Assembly: GCA_963991145.1 (NCBI GenBank)
Contig: CAXDOZ010000057.1
Span: 1-14,915 of the forward strand
Reading direction: 5' to 3'
Source: CAXDOZ01 sp963991145
GTDB taxonomy: Bacteria; Bacteroidota; Bacteroidia; Chitinophagales; JABDMM01
DNA length: 14,915 nucleotides
Positions 1 through 7,368 of the stretch are shown here, in pieces. Both the position numbers and the translations under genes were made by a program. The notes under the pieces were generated by a model. That model was not told the DNA's origin. It was given only the letters and a program-made list of their open reading frames with translations, and searched no databases. The number at the start of each line of letters is the position of its first letter. Position 1 is the stretch's first letter.

Positions 1-47
1 GAGATTTCTGCCTGTCTCGTGGGCTCGGAGATGTGTATAAGAGACAG
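1..47 (+). other. Untrimmed Illumina Nextera i7 adapter (artefact)
   Basis: Positions 1-5 (GAGAT) match the end of the P7 flow-cell primer, 6-13 (TTCTGCCT) match the Nextera i7 index known as N703, 14-28 match the Nextera read-2 adapter stem, and 29-47 (AGATGTGTATAAGAGACAG) are the 19-base Tn5 mosaic end. The order P7-index-adapter-mosaic end is exactly that of a tagmented library molecule, so this is library sequence, not genome. The first genomic base is about 48. The adapter contributes a GTG at 33 that translates to the familiar contaminant peptide MYKRQ, so any gene start called there is false. Confidence 0.97.
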
Positions 48-254
48 GAAGCATATCGTATGCCTCCAAAAACTTACCTTAATGATATTCGCACCGTAGA
101 TCAGGGCGGAGTTCCAGAGAATGCTGAATTGATAGAAGTAGTTCCAAATCGCAACCAGCTTGTTTCAGATTTAAGCCTTTCATTTAGGATGTTAAAGCAT
201 ACAATCAAAAGAAATAATCTTAGCCGGTTGTTTGACAAAAATCGAAGGGCTTGA
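48..254 (+). CDS. Unrecognised protein, 3' part only
   Basis: This open frame enters from the contig end (after the adapter) and stops at TGA 252-254. Sixty-eight codons remain. The visible peptide starts EAYRMPPKTYLNDIR and ends LSRLFDKNRRA. It is hydrophilic, basic at the C-terminus, and has no membrane segment or motif that I can assign to a family. An ATG at 60 could be a real start giving a 64-residue protein, but a truncated longer gene is more likely because the frame is open to the adapter junction. The stop overlaps the next ATG by one base (TGATG), which suggests translational coupling to the methyltransferase and membership of the same operon. It may be another glycan-decorating enzyme, but that is only inferred from its position. 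Confidence 0.6.
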   Translation, partial: EAYRMPPKTYLNDIRTVDQGGVPENAELIEVVPNRNQLVSDLSLSFRMLKHTIKRNNLSRLFDKNRRA

Positions 255-1114
255 TGTTTTTCAAAAAGAAGAAAAAATATTCCGGTGCAGAGGTCGGACA
301 GTTCTACGACGAGAACAATCACAAGTTTGTACAAGTCTATGGGGATCTTATTCAGGCATTCCGAACCAATGATCCAAAGGATCTCCTTCAAATGGAATTC
401 GATTCCATGGGCCTCACAGATGGAATGAAAGTATTGGACGCGGGATGTGGGGTAGGATTTCCTGCAATCTTTTTTGCCTCAAAGGCAAATATTGAGATCG
501 ACGCAGTTTCTGTAAGTAAAGTTCAGGTTAATGAAGCAAGGAAAAAAGTGGACGAAAGCAACCTGGCAAAAAAAGTGAAAGTGCACCATGCCGATTATCA
601 CGACTTAAACAATCATCTTGAAAAAGGAACCTACGACCTTGTCTACTTCCTGGAATCATTTGGCCATTCATCAAACAAAGAAAAACTTCTCTCATCTGTA
701 AATGAGATGTTAAAACCGGGTGGCAGTGTTTACATCAAAGATCTTTTTCGGAAGGTAGGCTCAGATGAGAAGATGCAAAAGCGCATTGATAAGGAGATTG
801 ATAAGATAAATGAAGCCTATCGATATGAAGTGGCCGACTTAAATGAGTTTCTCAATATTTGCAGGAGCATGGGATTTATCGTTGAGTTTCTTCAAGCTTT
901 TGATATTCCATTAGACAAATTTGAAAATCTGAGCATTTCAAATGAATTCCAGGTACTCACGGGAATTGGAAAGATAGAAGATTGGGATAGTTATGTTTTT
1001 CCAGTGGATTTCTTTGAGCTTAAGCTCATGAAACCCAATGTAGATCTAGAAGCAAATACTGGCAGGTACTACCTTCAAAGTTTATTCAACAAACTAGGGC
1101 AAAATGATAATTAG
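254..1114 (+). CDS. Class I SAM-dependent methyltransferase
   Basis: This is a 286-residue cytosolic Rossmann-fold methyltransferase. Motif I is VLDAGCGVG (residues 60-68). The acidic residue at the end of strand 2 lies in EIDAVSVS (81-88), HHADYHDL (111-118) fits motif II, and LKPGGSVYIKD (153-163) is the usual post-motif strand. The N-terminal part (GAEVGQFYDENNHKF) and spacing resemble the cyclopropane synthase/sterol and tocopherol methyltransferase branch, whose members methylate C or O atoms of small molecules and lipids. The substrate cannot be read from the sequence. I chose ATG 254 rather than TTG 251 because it overlaps the preceding stop by one base in a typical coupled arrangement. 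It overlaps the next gene by 11 bp. In this glycan operon it may methylate a sugar, glycan terminus or prenyl-linked compound (inference). Confidence 0.85.
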   Translation: MFFKKKKKYSGAEVGQFYDENNHKFVQVYGDLIQAFRTNDPKDLLQMEFDSMGLTDGMKVLDAGCGVGFPAIFFASKANIEIDAVSVSKVQVNEARKKVDESNLAKKVKVHHADYHDLNNHLEKGTYDLVYFLESFGHSSNKEKLLSSVNEMLKPGGSVYIKDLFRKVGSDEKMQKRIDKEIDKINEAYRYEVADLNEFLNICRSMGFIVEFLQAFDIPLDKFENLSISNEFQVLTGIGKIEDWDSYVFPVDFFELKLMKPNVDLEANTGRYYLQSLFNKLGQNDN

Positions 1115-1748
1115 CCCTGAATTTGTTTGGATACATATTGGTCGAACAGGAGGATATCTCGTTGATTCCCTAATTCGAGATTTAAAGATCGAGGCTATAG
1201 AATTAGACCCGATTGGTGGAATTTGGAGCGATTGGAAACGCCATGAAAGCATTGAAGCAAGGAGTGCAGAAAAGGGTGTTGACCTTTACAATAACCGAAT
1301 GTCGATTTCCAATATTAGAAGGTTACCAAACTGGATAGTGGCTTTTGCAGAATACAAGCTTCAAAGGAGTCAATTGTACTATACCAATTATGAGCTCTCA
1401 AGAGCCTTGTTGAAGGCAGAATTAAGAGAGCCTAAAACCGGTCAATTAGTCCCAGATCGGTTTCGAACCTTCAATCCAGATGATTTGCTCCTACATTATT
1501 CTTATGAAAAAATTGAAACCTGGTGGCGTACAGAGCATCTCGTGCAGGATTGCATTTCAACACTAAAGAAGTGGTATGAAATCCCCGAAGGATTGGAGAA
1601 TAAATGGACTTCAACTCAAGTCAATTCTATTAGCTACAATCGGAATGTTTTGGAGCGATTCAGTAAAGCTGAGATCGAAGGAATGTATGAAAAATGTCCA
1701 CTTTGGCGAGATTTGGAATTAAAGGTCTTTGGAAACCTGATGGTATAA
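1104..1748 (+). CDS. Divergent sulfotransferase-like protein
   Basis: This 214-residue protein is probably a PAPS-dependent sulfotransferase of the Sulfotransfer_2-like group. FVWIHIGRTGG (7-17) corresponds to the family's 5'-phosphosulfate loop, usually written FxHIPKTGG; Arg14 replaces the usual catalytic Lys. NIRRLPNW (70-77) sits where the 3'-phosphate motif VRdPydR is expected, and WWRTEHLVQDC (140-150) plus a C-terminal Y..CPLWRDLELKVFG resemble the late conserved blocks. Both cofactor motifs are present in altered form, so activity is plausible but not certain. There is no signal peptide or membrane helix. The start ATG at 1104 lies inside the methyltransferase 3' end, and the UbiA-GT4 gene begins 3 bases after the stop. 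Its likely role is sulfation of a sugar in the same glycan (inference). A kinase-like P-loop protein is the main alternative. Confidence 0.65.
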   Translation: MIISPEFVWIHIGRTGGYLVDSLIRDLKIEAIELDPIGGIWSDWKRHESIEARSAEKGVDLYNNRMSISNIRRLPNWIVAFAEYKLQRSQLYYTNYELSRALLKAELREPKTGQLVPDRFRTFNPDDLLLHYSYEKIETWWRTEHLVQDCISTLKKWYEIPEGLENKWTSTQVNSISYNRNVLERFSKAEIEGMYEKCPLWRDLELKVFGNLMV

Positions 1749-1751
1749 TAC

Positions 1752-3950
1752 ATGATTTCGGTACTGACCAAATACAAAATTGATCGCTGGTGGTCGGCTA
1801 AGGCCGGGCGGATTTTTGTTTGCATCTTTCTTGGCCTTTTAGTTTCAGGTGCAAGTTTTGAAAATCTCGGCACCTTCTTTCTATCTGCCATATCAGTCAC
1901 TCTTGGATTTGGTTTATTCGGTTATATCCTTAATGACTTAACAGACCGAAGGGAAGATCTGATCCTTGGGAAATCAAACATGTTTTCTGGGAAAGGCTCA
2001 GCTTTCAGGGTATTTAAGCTGCTCGTGCTTATCGTAATTCTTGAATTGCCCTGGATCTGGTTGGCAACAGATCATATCAGCTGGCTTTTGATCCTTGGAG
2101 AGATCTCACTTTTCATCTTTTATTCAGTACCACCAATAAGGCTCAAGAGAAATGCAATTGGTAGTGCGCTTCTCGATGCATTGTATGCCTATACTATACC
2201 CGCTGTTCTCGCAACCTACACTTTGGAATTAGAGCTCAATACTCAGTTTCCCATTGGCTTCTATTTAGCAATTATCGCCTGGAATTTTGCCTCTGGAATT
2301 GCCCATATCTTAATTCACCAAACTACCACAGATTCAAAGGATCAGAACACCTTACCAATGGTAATTGGAATGGGATTGAGCATAAAGATCTCCAAGCTCT
2401 TTTTGCTATTTGACCGATTGCTGCCTTTTGGTTTAGCTATTGCCTTGTTTTCAGAAAATGTGCTAGGAGGAATCCCATTTCTTGCCCTAAGTCTATACCT
2501 CTTGATTAGCTTCATTTATAAGGCAAGGCGGTTTAGATCAAATTCAATTCCAGGGGTTAGTCTTTTTCTCCATGAGGATCAAGAGTTCTTGTATGGCTTA
2601 GCCCTCATAATTGGGATAATGGGAAGTCATTGGTCTATTGAATTGGGGCCTATAATTTTCTTTGTGCTCTTCTTCCCTTCCTGGTTGATTCGTGATTTAA
2701 GAGGTGAAATCATTAGAGGTTTACTAAGCAGGCCAGTAAATTGGTGGATCTATAAATCCAGGATCAATTTAGGGCAATCTCCAAAAGAGGCGCGCAAGCA
2801 ATTCTACGATCCGGGTCTTCACGATAAGTCTTTATATCCAAAGAAAAATTCTCAGATTACGGTTCTGGTTGCAAATCAAAGTGATAAGAAGTTATCGGAG
2901 ACTTTTATAGAAAAACACCTTAGAGACCTAAACTACCGAACACTTTATCTGTACGGTGGGAAGATTCCTTATAAGCTAAGAGGAAAAGGATCCATCCTTG
3001 ATGGGCTTCCCGATATGATTCGAACGAAAGAAGAAAAACTTAAGAAAGTCTCTGAGCTGTTTCTCAAGGAAGATGTAAGAATGATCCTGGCCGAATTTGG
3101 TCCTACTGCAGTTGAACTATTACCAGTCTGCAAGACATTGGGCATCCCTTTAATAGTAGTTCATCATGGATATGATATTCATCAAACTTCAACCTGGAAC
3201 AGTTATTTGGATCGATATCTAGAATTGTGGGAGTACGCATTTTCAATCATAGGTGTGAGTGAGGAAATTTGCAAAAAGATCGTTGAGAACAGCGACTTCG
3301 GAGATAAAGTAATGCACCTTCCTTGTGCAGTTGAATTGTCTTTGTTTCCATTTTTTGAAGGTCAAAGGCCAGAGAATAAACTGCTCTTTGTAGGCCGCCT
3401 GGTCGAAAACAAAGGACCGCACTTAGCACTACTTTGCCTTTACAAACTTCAGGAGGAGCATCCTGATCTTATGCTAACCTTTCTAGGTTCAGAAGACCAC
3501 TCCAACATGAGTGAAAGTTTAAAGCAACTTGTAATTGCTCTAGATCTCGAACGAAAAGTGATCTTTAAATCTGCTGTGGATCATTCCGAGGTTTATAAGG
3601 AGATGTGCTCCTCAACGGTGCTTCTAGCTCCATCTGTTACCAACCCAATAAGTGGAGATAAAGAAGGAACTCCAGTTGTGCTACAGGAAGCAATGGCAGC
3701 GGGTTTACCTATTGTTGCATTTGATCATGCAGGTATTGGTGAATTGATTGAGCATGGGGTTTCTGGCCTTTTATCCAGGGAATATGACATGGAAAACCTG
3801 CAGAGAAATGTATCAAATCTGCTGCTGGATGAAAATTTAAGAACTAGTTTGGCTCATAATGCTTTTCATCGCTTACGGAGCCTGGAAGTCATTGAAATGA
3901 ATGCAAAGATCTTAAACAAGACCATTGAAAAACATCTATTAAAGAATTAA
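1752..3950 (+). CDS. UbiA-type prenyltransferase fused to GT4 glycosyltransferase
   Basis: This is a 732-residue two-domain protein. Residues 1 to about 315 are a multi-helix UbiA-superfamily membrane domain: N61-x3-D65-x3-D69 is the first Asp-rich motif, YSVPPIRLKRN (124-134) is the characteristic block, DALYAYTIPA (142-151) follows, and HQTTTDSKDQNTLP (189-202) lies where the second Asp-rich motif belongs. That second motif is degraded: only the distal Asp197 aligns clearly and about four residues are missing. After a basic linker (316-365), residues about 366-730 are a GT-B fold of family GT4: HHGYD (471-475), LLFVGRLVENKG (544-555), and the nucleotide-sugar motif EGTPVVLQEAMAAGLP (638-653), which carries the EX7E pair. 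UbiA enzymes transfer prenyl groups, or phosphoribose to prenyl phosphate; GT4 enzymes use nucleotide sugars. The fusion suggests coupled building of a prenyl-linked sugar at the inner membrane (inference). No frameshift is visible at the junction. Confidence 0.88.
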   Translation: MISVLTKYKIDRWWSAKAGRIFVCIFLGLLVSGASFENLGTFFLSAISVTLGFGLFGYILNDLTDRREDLILGKSNMFSGKGSAFRVFKLLVLIVILELPWIWLATDHISWLLILGEISLFIFYSVPPIRLKRNAIGSALLDALYAYTIPAVLATYTLELELNTQFPIGFYLAIIAWNFASGIAHILIHQTTTDSKDQNTLPMVIGMGLSIKISKLFLLFDRLLPFGLAIALFSENVLGGIPFLALSLYLLISFIYKARRFRSNSIPGVSLFLHEDQEFLYGLALIIGIMGSHWSIELGPIIFFVLFFPSWLIRDLRGEIIRGLLSRPVNWWIYKSRINLGQSPKEARKQFYDPGLHDKSLYPKKNSQITVLVANQSDKKLSETFIEKHLRDLNYRTLYLYGGKIPYKLRGKGSILDGLPDMIRTKEEKLKKVSELFLKEDVRMILAEFGPTAVELLPVCKTLGIPLIVVHHGYDIHQTSTWNSYLDRYLELWEYAFSIIGVSEEICKKIVENSDFGDKVMHLPCAVELSLFPFFEGQRPENKLLFVGRLVENKGPHLALLCLYKLQEEHPDLMLTFLGSEDHSNMSESLKQLVIALDLERKVIFKSAVDHSEVYKEMCSSTVLLAPSVTNPISGDKEGTPVVLQEAMAAGLPIVAFDHAGIGELIEHGVSGLLSREYDMENLQRNVSNLLLDENLRTSLAHNAFHRLRSLEVIEMNAKILNKTIEKHLLKN

Positions 3951-3957
3951 CCACGTA

Positions 3958-6624
3958 ATGAGTTCAAAATCAGGACTAAATAAGAATTGGATTTGGTTGA
4001 TTCCAGTATTAGCTCTAGTTCTCTATTTCAACACTTTATCTAATCAATTCGCTTTAGATGATGATGTAATTTTCACAAATAATAGTTTGGTAAAAGCAGG
4101 TTTTGATGATGTATACGGCATGCTTTCAAATTTCTCTTTTGAACAGGAGAATGTGTCTTTCTCTTATCGGCCAGTATTGGTGGTGAGCTTTGCAGTTCAG
4201 AAAGCACTTTTTGGATACGATGCTGAATCAGCGCATTTGGTCAATATTCTTCTCTATGCTATTACCTGTTTGGTAATTTTCTTTTTGGCCAAACGAATTC
4301 TCGGTCCAGAAAGATGGATTCTTGCCTTTATTGCGAGCCTTATCTTTTGTATCCATCCGATTCACTCAGAGGTGGTAAATAACATAAAAAGTCGCGACGA
4401 GATCTTGGCTCTGATGTTTGGCAGTTTGGCAATAATTGCTGCCATTAGAGCTGTAGATGAAGAGAAGCCCTTGTTCTTGTTACTTTTTCTTCCTCTCTCA
4501 CTTCTTTCAGCTTTTTCAAAAGATAATGGCGCAATACTAATTGCCTTTACGCCAGTTGTACTGATCTTTTTGAAACTCACCCGCAAGCGCGAGGCGATTA
4601 TCATTTGTTTGTTGTCTGCGCTAGTCCTGATCTTAAAACTCCCTGTCTATCATTTAGCTCCTAGATTACTCGTAGGAATATTTTATGTGTTAGCCTGCAT
4701 CACAGGCTTTTGGGTATCGGGAAGATTCTTTTCTAAAGAACCCTGGAAATTTCCTGATGACCAAATTGAGAGAGCCCTACCAAATTGGGAAATGGGATCG
4801 ATTTTTACCACGGCTTCTCTGGCGATTCTAGCAATTCTTTCGATTGCTTTTAAATTGCAGATATCAATGGCTATTTGCCTTGTTGTGAGCTTTTTATTTT
4901 TTCGATACGCAAATTTTAGAGCCCTTCCCTCCATTCTGCTCATCCTGTTTGGACTATCAATTTCTTCTCCAGTTCTAATTTCAATGGGTGCTTCTCTTTG
5001 TTTGATCTTTTGGATCGAATCAAATGACCAGAAAACTGGTTTGATCTACCTTTTTCCAATCCTACTTGGTTGTCTGAATTTTGATTGGATATACCTGATA
5101 CTAGTGTTGTTGGTTGGGGGGATTTTCTTTTCCCAAACGAAGTACCAGCTCGGCCTGAAAGCCATCCTCCCCCTCATAGTACTAGCAATTGTGATGTTTG
5201 TGGTGTTGATGGAGAATTTTTGGGGTACCTCTAGTACTATCATCTTTTCTGCTATTGCTTTTTTGAGTGTAAAAGAGCTTAAGCCTGAGCTGAACAAGTA
5301 CTGGCCATGGCTGTACTCTGCAGTTGGGATTTGTTTATGTATTGGCACATTCAATCCTGCAGCAACCAATGATCTACAAAGGATTGCCATCTGGAATAAT
5401 AAAGAAATCTATACCACAGAAAAATCGGATTCGCTTGTAATTGAGGCATACACTGAGGAAGTTGGGAAAAAGGGGATCTCGCGAGAAATCATGATGTCTG
5501 AAAACCCTTTGAATTACCTTTCTTCAGGAGATGAAAAGGCTGGACTTTCAGCTGCCACACTTGGCTTCTACATCAAGAAGTCTTTGTGGGCACAGCCATT
5601 TAGTTTTTACTATGGCTACGATACCATACCTCTAAAGAGCATCTGGAACCTTGAAAATTTGTTTTGGTTTATTCTTGGATTCTCAAGCTTGATTCTGGGT
5701 ATAGTACTATTCCTCCGATTCAACCCAATAGGTCTGGCCATTCTTTTCTTTTACTGGAATCTATTCCCATTCCTGAACATATGGTTCCCAGCGCCAGGAT
5801 TAGTTGCTGAAAGATTTCTATTCACAAGCAGCTTTGGTTTTTGCATTCTCCTTGTCCTTTCAGTAGACTGGATAATCAAAAAGAATGAGATCAAACTGCC
5901 AAAGTTCTTTTGGCATTCAAGTATTGCTGTTCTATGTGTATTTGCCGGACTTCTTATTACAGATCGAAACAAAGACTGGAATGACATCTATACCCTGGTA
6001 AGTCAAGACATTGATGCAGTTCCCAGATCCGCAAAAGTGAATCAACTATACGCTACAAATCTAATGACCGAAGCTCTTGATGAAAGAAACAACTTAAATC
6101 TAGAGATGGTCCAGAAGGCGATTGAGCACTTCAATATCTGCTTAAGCGTTGATCCCAATTTCCCATTTGCAAATTTTGATCTTGGTCAGATCTACTTGAT
6201 CCTGGAAGATCCCCAATCGGCATTGATATACTTCAAAAGGTCAACGGCTATAGATAGCCTTTACTCAGAAGCACCTTTCTATACAGCAAGTTTGTACCAG
6301 GATTTTGCACAAAATGACTCTGCAGAAATGTATTACAAAGAGTCAATCAGAAGAAACCCACTTTATATTTACAGTTATACCAATTTAAGCATGCTTTATT
6401 TTACCATGGAAGATTATGAAAAGAGCATCCAGGTAAATCACAATGCTTTACTAGCTCTACCAAACTCATATGCACCTAAAATAAACATAGGTAAAACCTA
6501 TCTCCATATCAATCAGTTAGACAGCGCTTTACGCTACCTGAATCTGGCATACGAAATGAACCCAAATGAGCCTGGACTTGCTCAGGTGATTTCCGAGACC
6601 AAATTCAAGTTAGAAAACCAGTAA
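3958..6624 (+). CDS. TMTC-like GT-C glycosyltransferase with TPR repeats
   Basis: This 888-residue polytopic membrane protein has the layout of eukaryotic TMTC proteins, the O-mannosyltransferases that act on cadherins. The acidic pair of the first luminal loop is FALDDDVIFTNN (31-42). HPIHSEVVNNIKSRDEIL (133-150) is the conserved TMTC/GT-C block. The segment around 512-560 (MMSENPLNYLSS, then YYGYDTIPL) matches the DUF1736-type loop. Many hydrophobic segments run to about residue 675. Residues about 690-885 form a TPR array of roughly five units (for example NFDLGQIYLILEDPQSALIY and YTNLSMLYFTMEDYEKSI), probably periplasmic, where it could bind the acceptor protein. GT-C enzymes use polyprenyl-phosphate sugars. 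The gene follows UbiA-GT4 by 7 bases and closes the operon. It could glycosylate exported proteins; a glycan polymerase/ligase role is the alternative. Confidence 0.82.
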   Translation: MSSKSGLNKNWIWLIPVLALVLYFNTLSNQFALDDDVIFTNNSLVKAGFDDVYGMLSNFSFEQENVSFSYRPVLVVSFAVQKALFGYDAESAHLVNILLYAITCLVIFFLAKRILGPERWILAFIASLIFCIHPIHSEVVNNIKSRDEILALMFGSLAIIAAIRAVDEEKPLFLLLFLPLSLLSAFSKDNGAILIAFTPVVLIFLKLTRKREAIIICLLSALVLILKLPVYHLAPRLLVGIFYVLACITGFWVSGRFFSKEPWKFPDDQIERALPNWEMGSIFTTASLAILAILSIAFKLQISMAICLVVSFLFFRYANFRALPSILLILFGLSISSPVLISMGASLCLIFWIESNDQKTGLIYLFPILLGCLNFDWIYLILVLLVGGIFFSQTKYQLGLKAILPLIVLAIVMFVVLMENFWGTSSTIIFSAIAFLSVKELKPELNKYWPWLYSAVGICLCIGTFNPAATNDLQRIAIWNNKEIYTTEKSDSLVIEAYTEEVGKKGISREIMMSENPLNYLSSGDEKAGLSAATLGFYIKKSLWAQPFSFYYGYDTIPLKSIWNLENLFWFILGFSSLILGIVLFLRFNPIGLAILFFYWNLFPFLNIWFPAPGLVAERFLFTSSFGFCILLVLSVDWIIKKNEIKLPKFFWHSSIAVLCVFAGLLITDRNKDWNDIYTLVSQDIDAVPRSAKVNQLYATNLMTEALDERNNLNLEMVQKAIEHFNICLSVDPNFPFANFDLGQIYLILEDPQSALIYFKRSTAIDSLYSEAPFYTASLYQDFAQNDSAEMYYKESIRRNPLYIYSYTNLSMLYFTMEDYEKSIQVNHNALLALPNSYAPKINIGKTYLHINQLDSALRYLNLAYEMNPNEPGLAQVISETKFKLENQ

Positions 6625-6643
6625 ACCTTGCAACAACACTACC

Positions 6644-6674
6644 TTTCTTTAGGGTTAAATAGTTGGTAAATCTG
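6644..6674 (+). promoter_or_regulatory. Weak candidate Bacteroidota-type promoter
   Basis: The 111-base gap before the adhesin holds TTTC (6644-6647) and TAAATCTG (6667-6674), separated by 19 bases. The Bacteroidota pattern is a TTTG-like -33 box, about 19 bases, then TAnnTTTG at -7; each box here has one mismatch. A separate promoter is expected because the adhesin differs in function from the upstream operon. An AT-rich alternative, TACATTTA, lies at 6681-6688. This is a weak motif match only. Confidence 0.2.
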
Positions 6675-6706
6675 GGTCTATACATTTATCAAATCCGAAT
6701 GATATA

Positions 6707-6732
6707 GTTAGTTAAGTGACACCAAAACTAAC
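6707..6732 (+). promoter_or_regulatory. 7-bp inverted repeat just before the adhesin start
   Basis: GTTAGTT (6707-6713) and AACTAAC (6726-6732) are perfect inverted copies around a 12-base loop, ending 3 bases before the ATG at 6736. In mRNA this would form a small hairpin over the ribosome-entry region; in DNA it could be an operator. A 7-bp AT-rich stem can occur by chance. Confidence 0.3.
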
Positions 6733-6735
6733 GAC

Positions 6736-6987
6736 ATGACTATAAGATTACCCCTCATTTTCTTATTAATCTTACTTGGGTTTTTCTATGAATTATCGGC
6801 TCAATGTGGTTCTGGAGGGCTTGAAACAAACAGTCCCTTTTTCTATTCTAGAAATAATACCTATTCTACCCAGTTAGGCAGTAATGCCTACGTGCGAATG
6901 CAGGTAGTAAATGGATTGACCTACAATTTTAATACTTGCGCTGGAACGGCCGGAGGTCATTGGGATACTCAGATCACCCTACATTGA
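6736..6987 (+). CDS. Signal-peptide fragment of the interrupted adhesin
   Basis: This 83-residue piece begins with a clear Sec signal peptide: MTIR, then a hydrophobic core with LIFLLILLGFF, then ELSAQ with likely cleavage after Ala22. The mature part contains SNAYVRMQVVNGLTYNFNTC and ends TQITLH before TGA 6985-6987. Alone it would be a short exported peptide with no T9SS domain and probably no function. It is the 5' end of the gene that continues in the same frame to 10785. If the stop is a sequencing or mixed-strain artefact, this is simply the N-terminus of the full adhesin. Confidence 0.55.
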   Translation: MTIRLPLIFLLILLGFFYELSAQCGSGGLETNSPFFYSRNNTYSTQLGSNAYVRMQVVNGLTYNFNTCAGTAGGHWDTQITLH

Positions 6988-7368
6988 AATACTAACGGTT
7001 CCTATTTAACCCACGCAGCAAGCAATGATGGTTGTGGTCCAAGTGGTAGGCAGACTGACCTAAATTGGACAGCAAATTTTACGGGAACTGTGCGGGTACA
7101 GGTAAATAGAGACTACTGCGGTAGCTGGGCATCTGCGGGAGGGACTTCAGCATTTCTCCGATATCGATACACCAATTCCAATTTGGACCTTGCCACACCT
7201 GGTACCAACCAATGGTATGTCCATGGTTATCAAGCCCAGGACTTGAATTTGGGAGGGAATATTGGATATCGAGGTTATTACACTGATAATAATCTCGACA
7301 TTACCTCTCCAAATAGATGGGGAACAGGATAAAATCCTTCAGCAGCTTCTACATGGTCTGGACTGTCA

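Noticed and set aside
33..254. Complete 73-residue protein starting at GTG 33
   Set aside because: The start lies inside the Tn5 mosaic end of the Nextera adapter; only 48-254 can be genomic.
4362..5987. Minus-strand ORFs under the TMTC-like gene
   Set aside because: They oppose a frame with clear GT-C and TPR motifs and show no family signature of their own.
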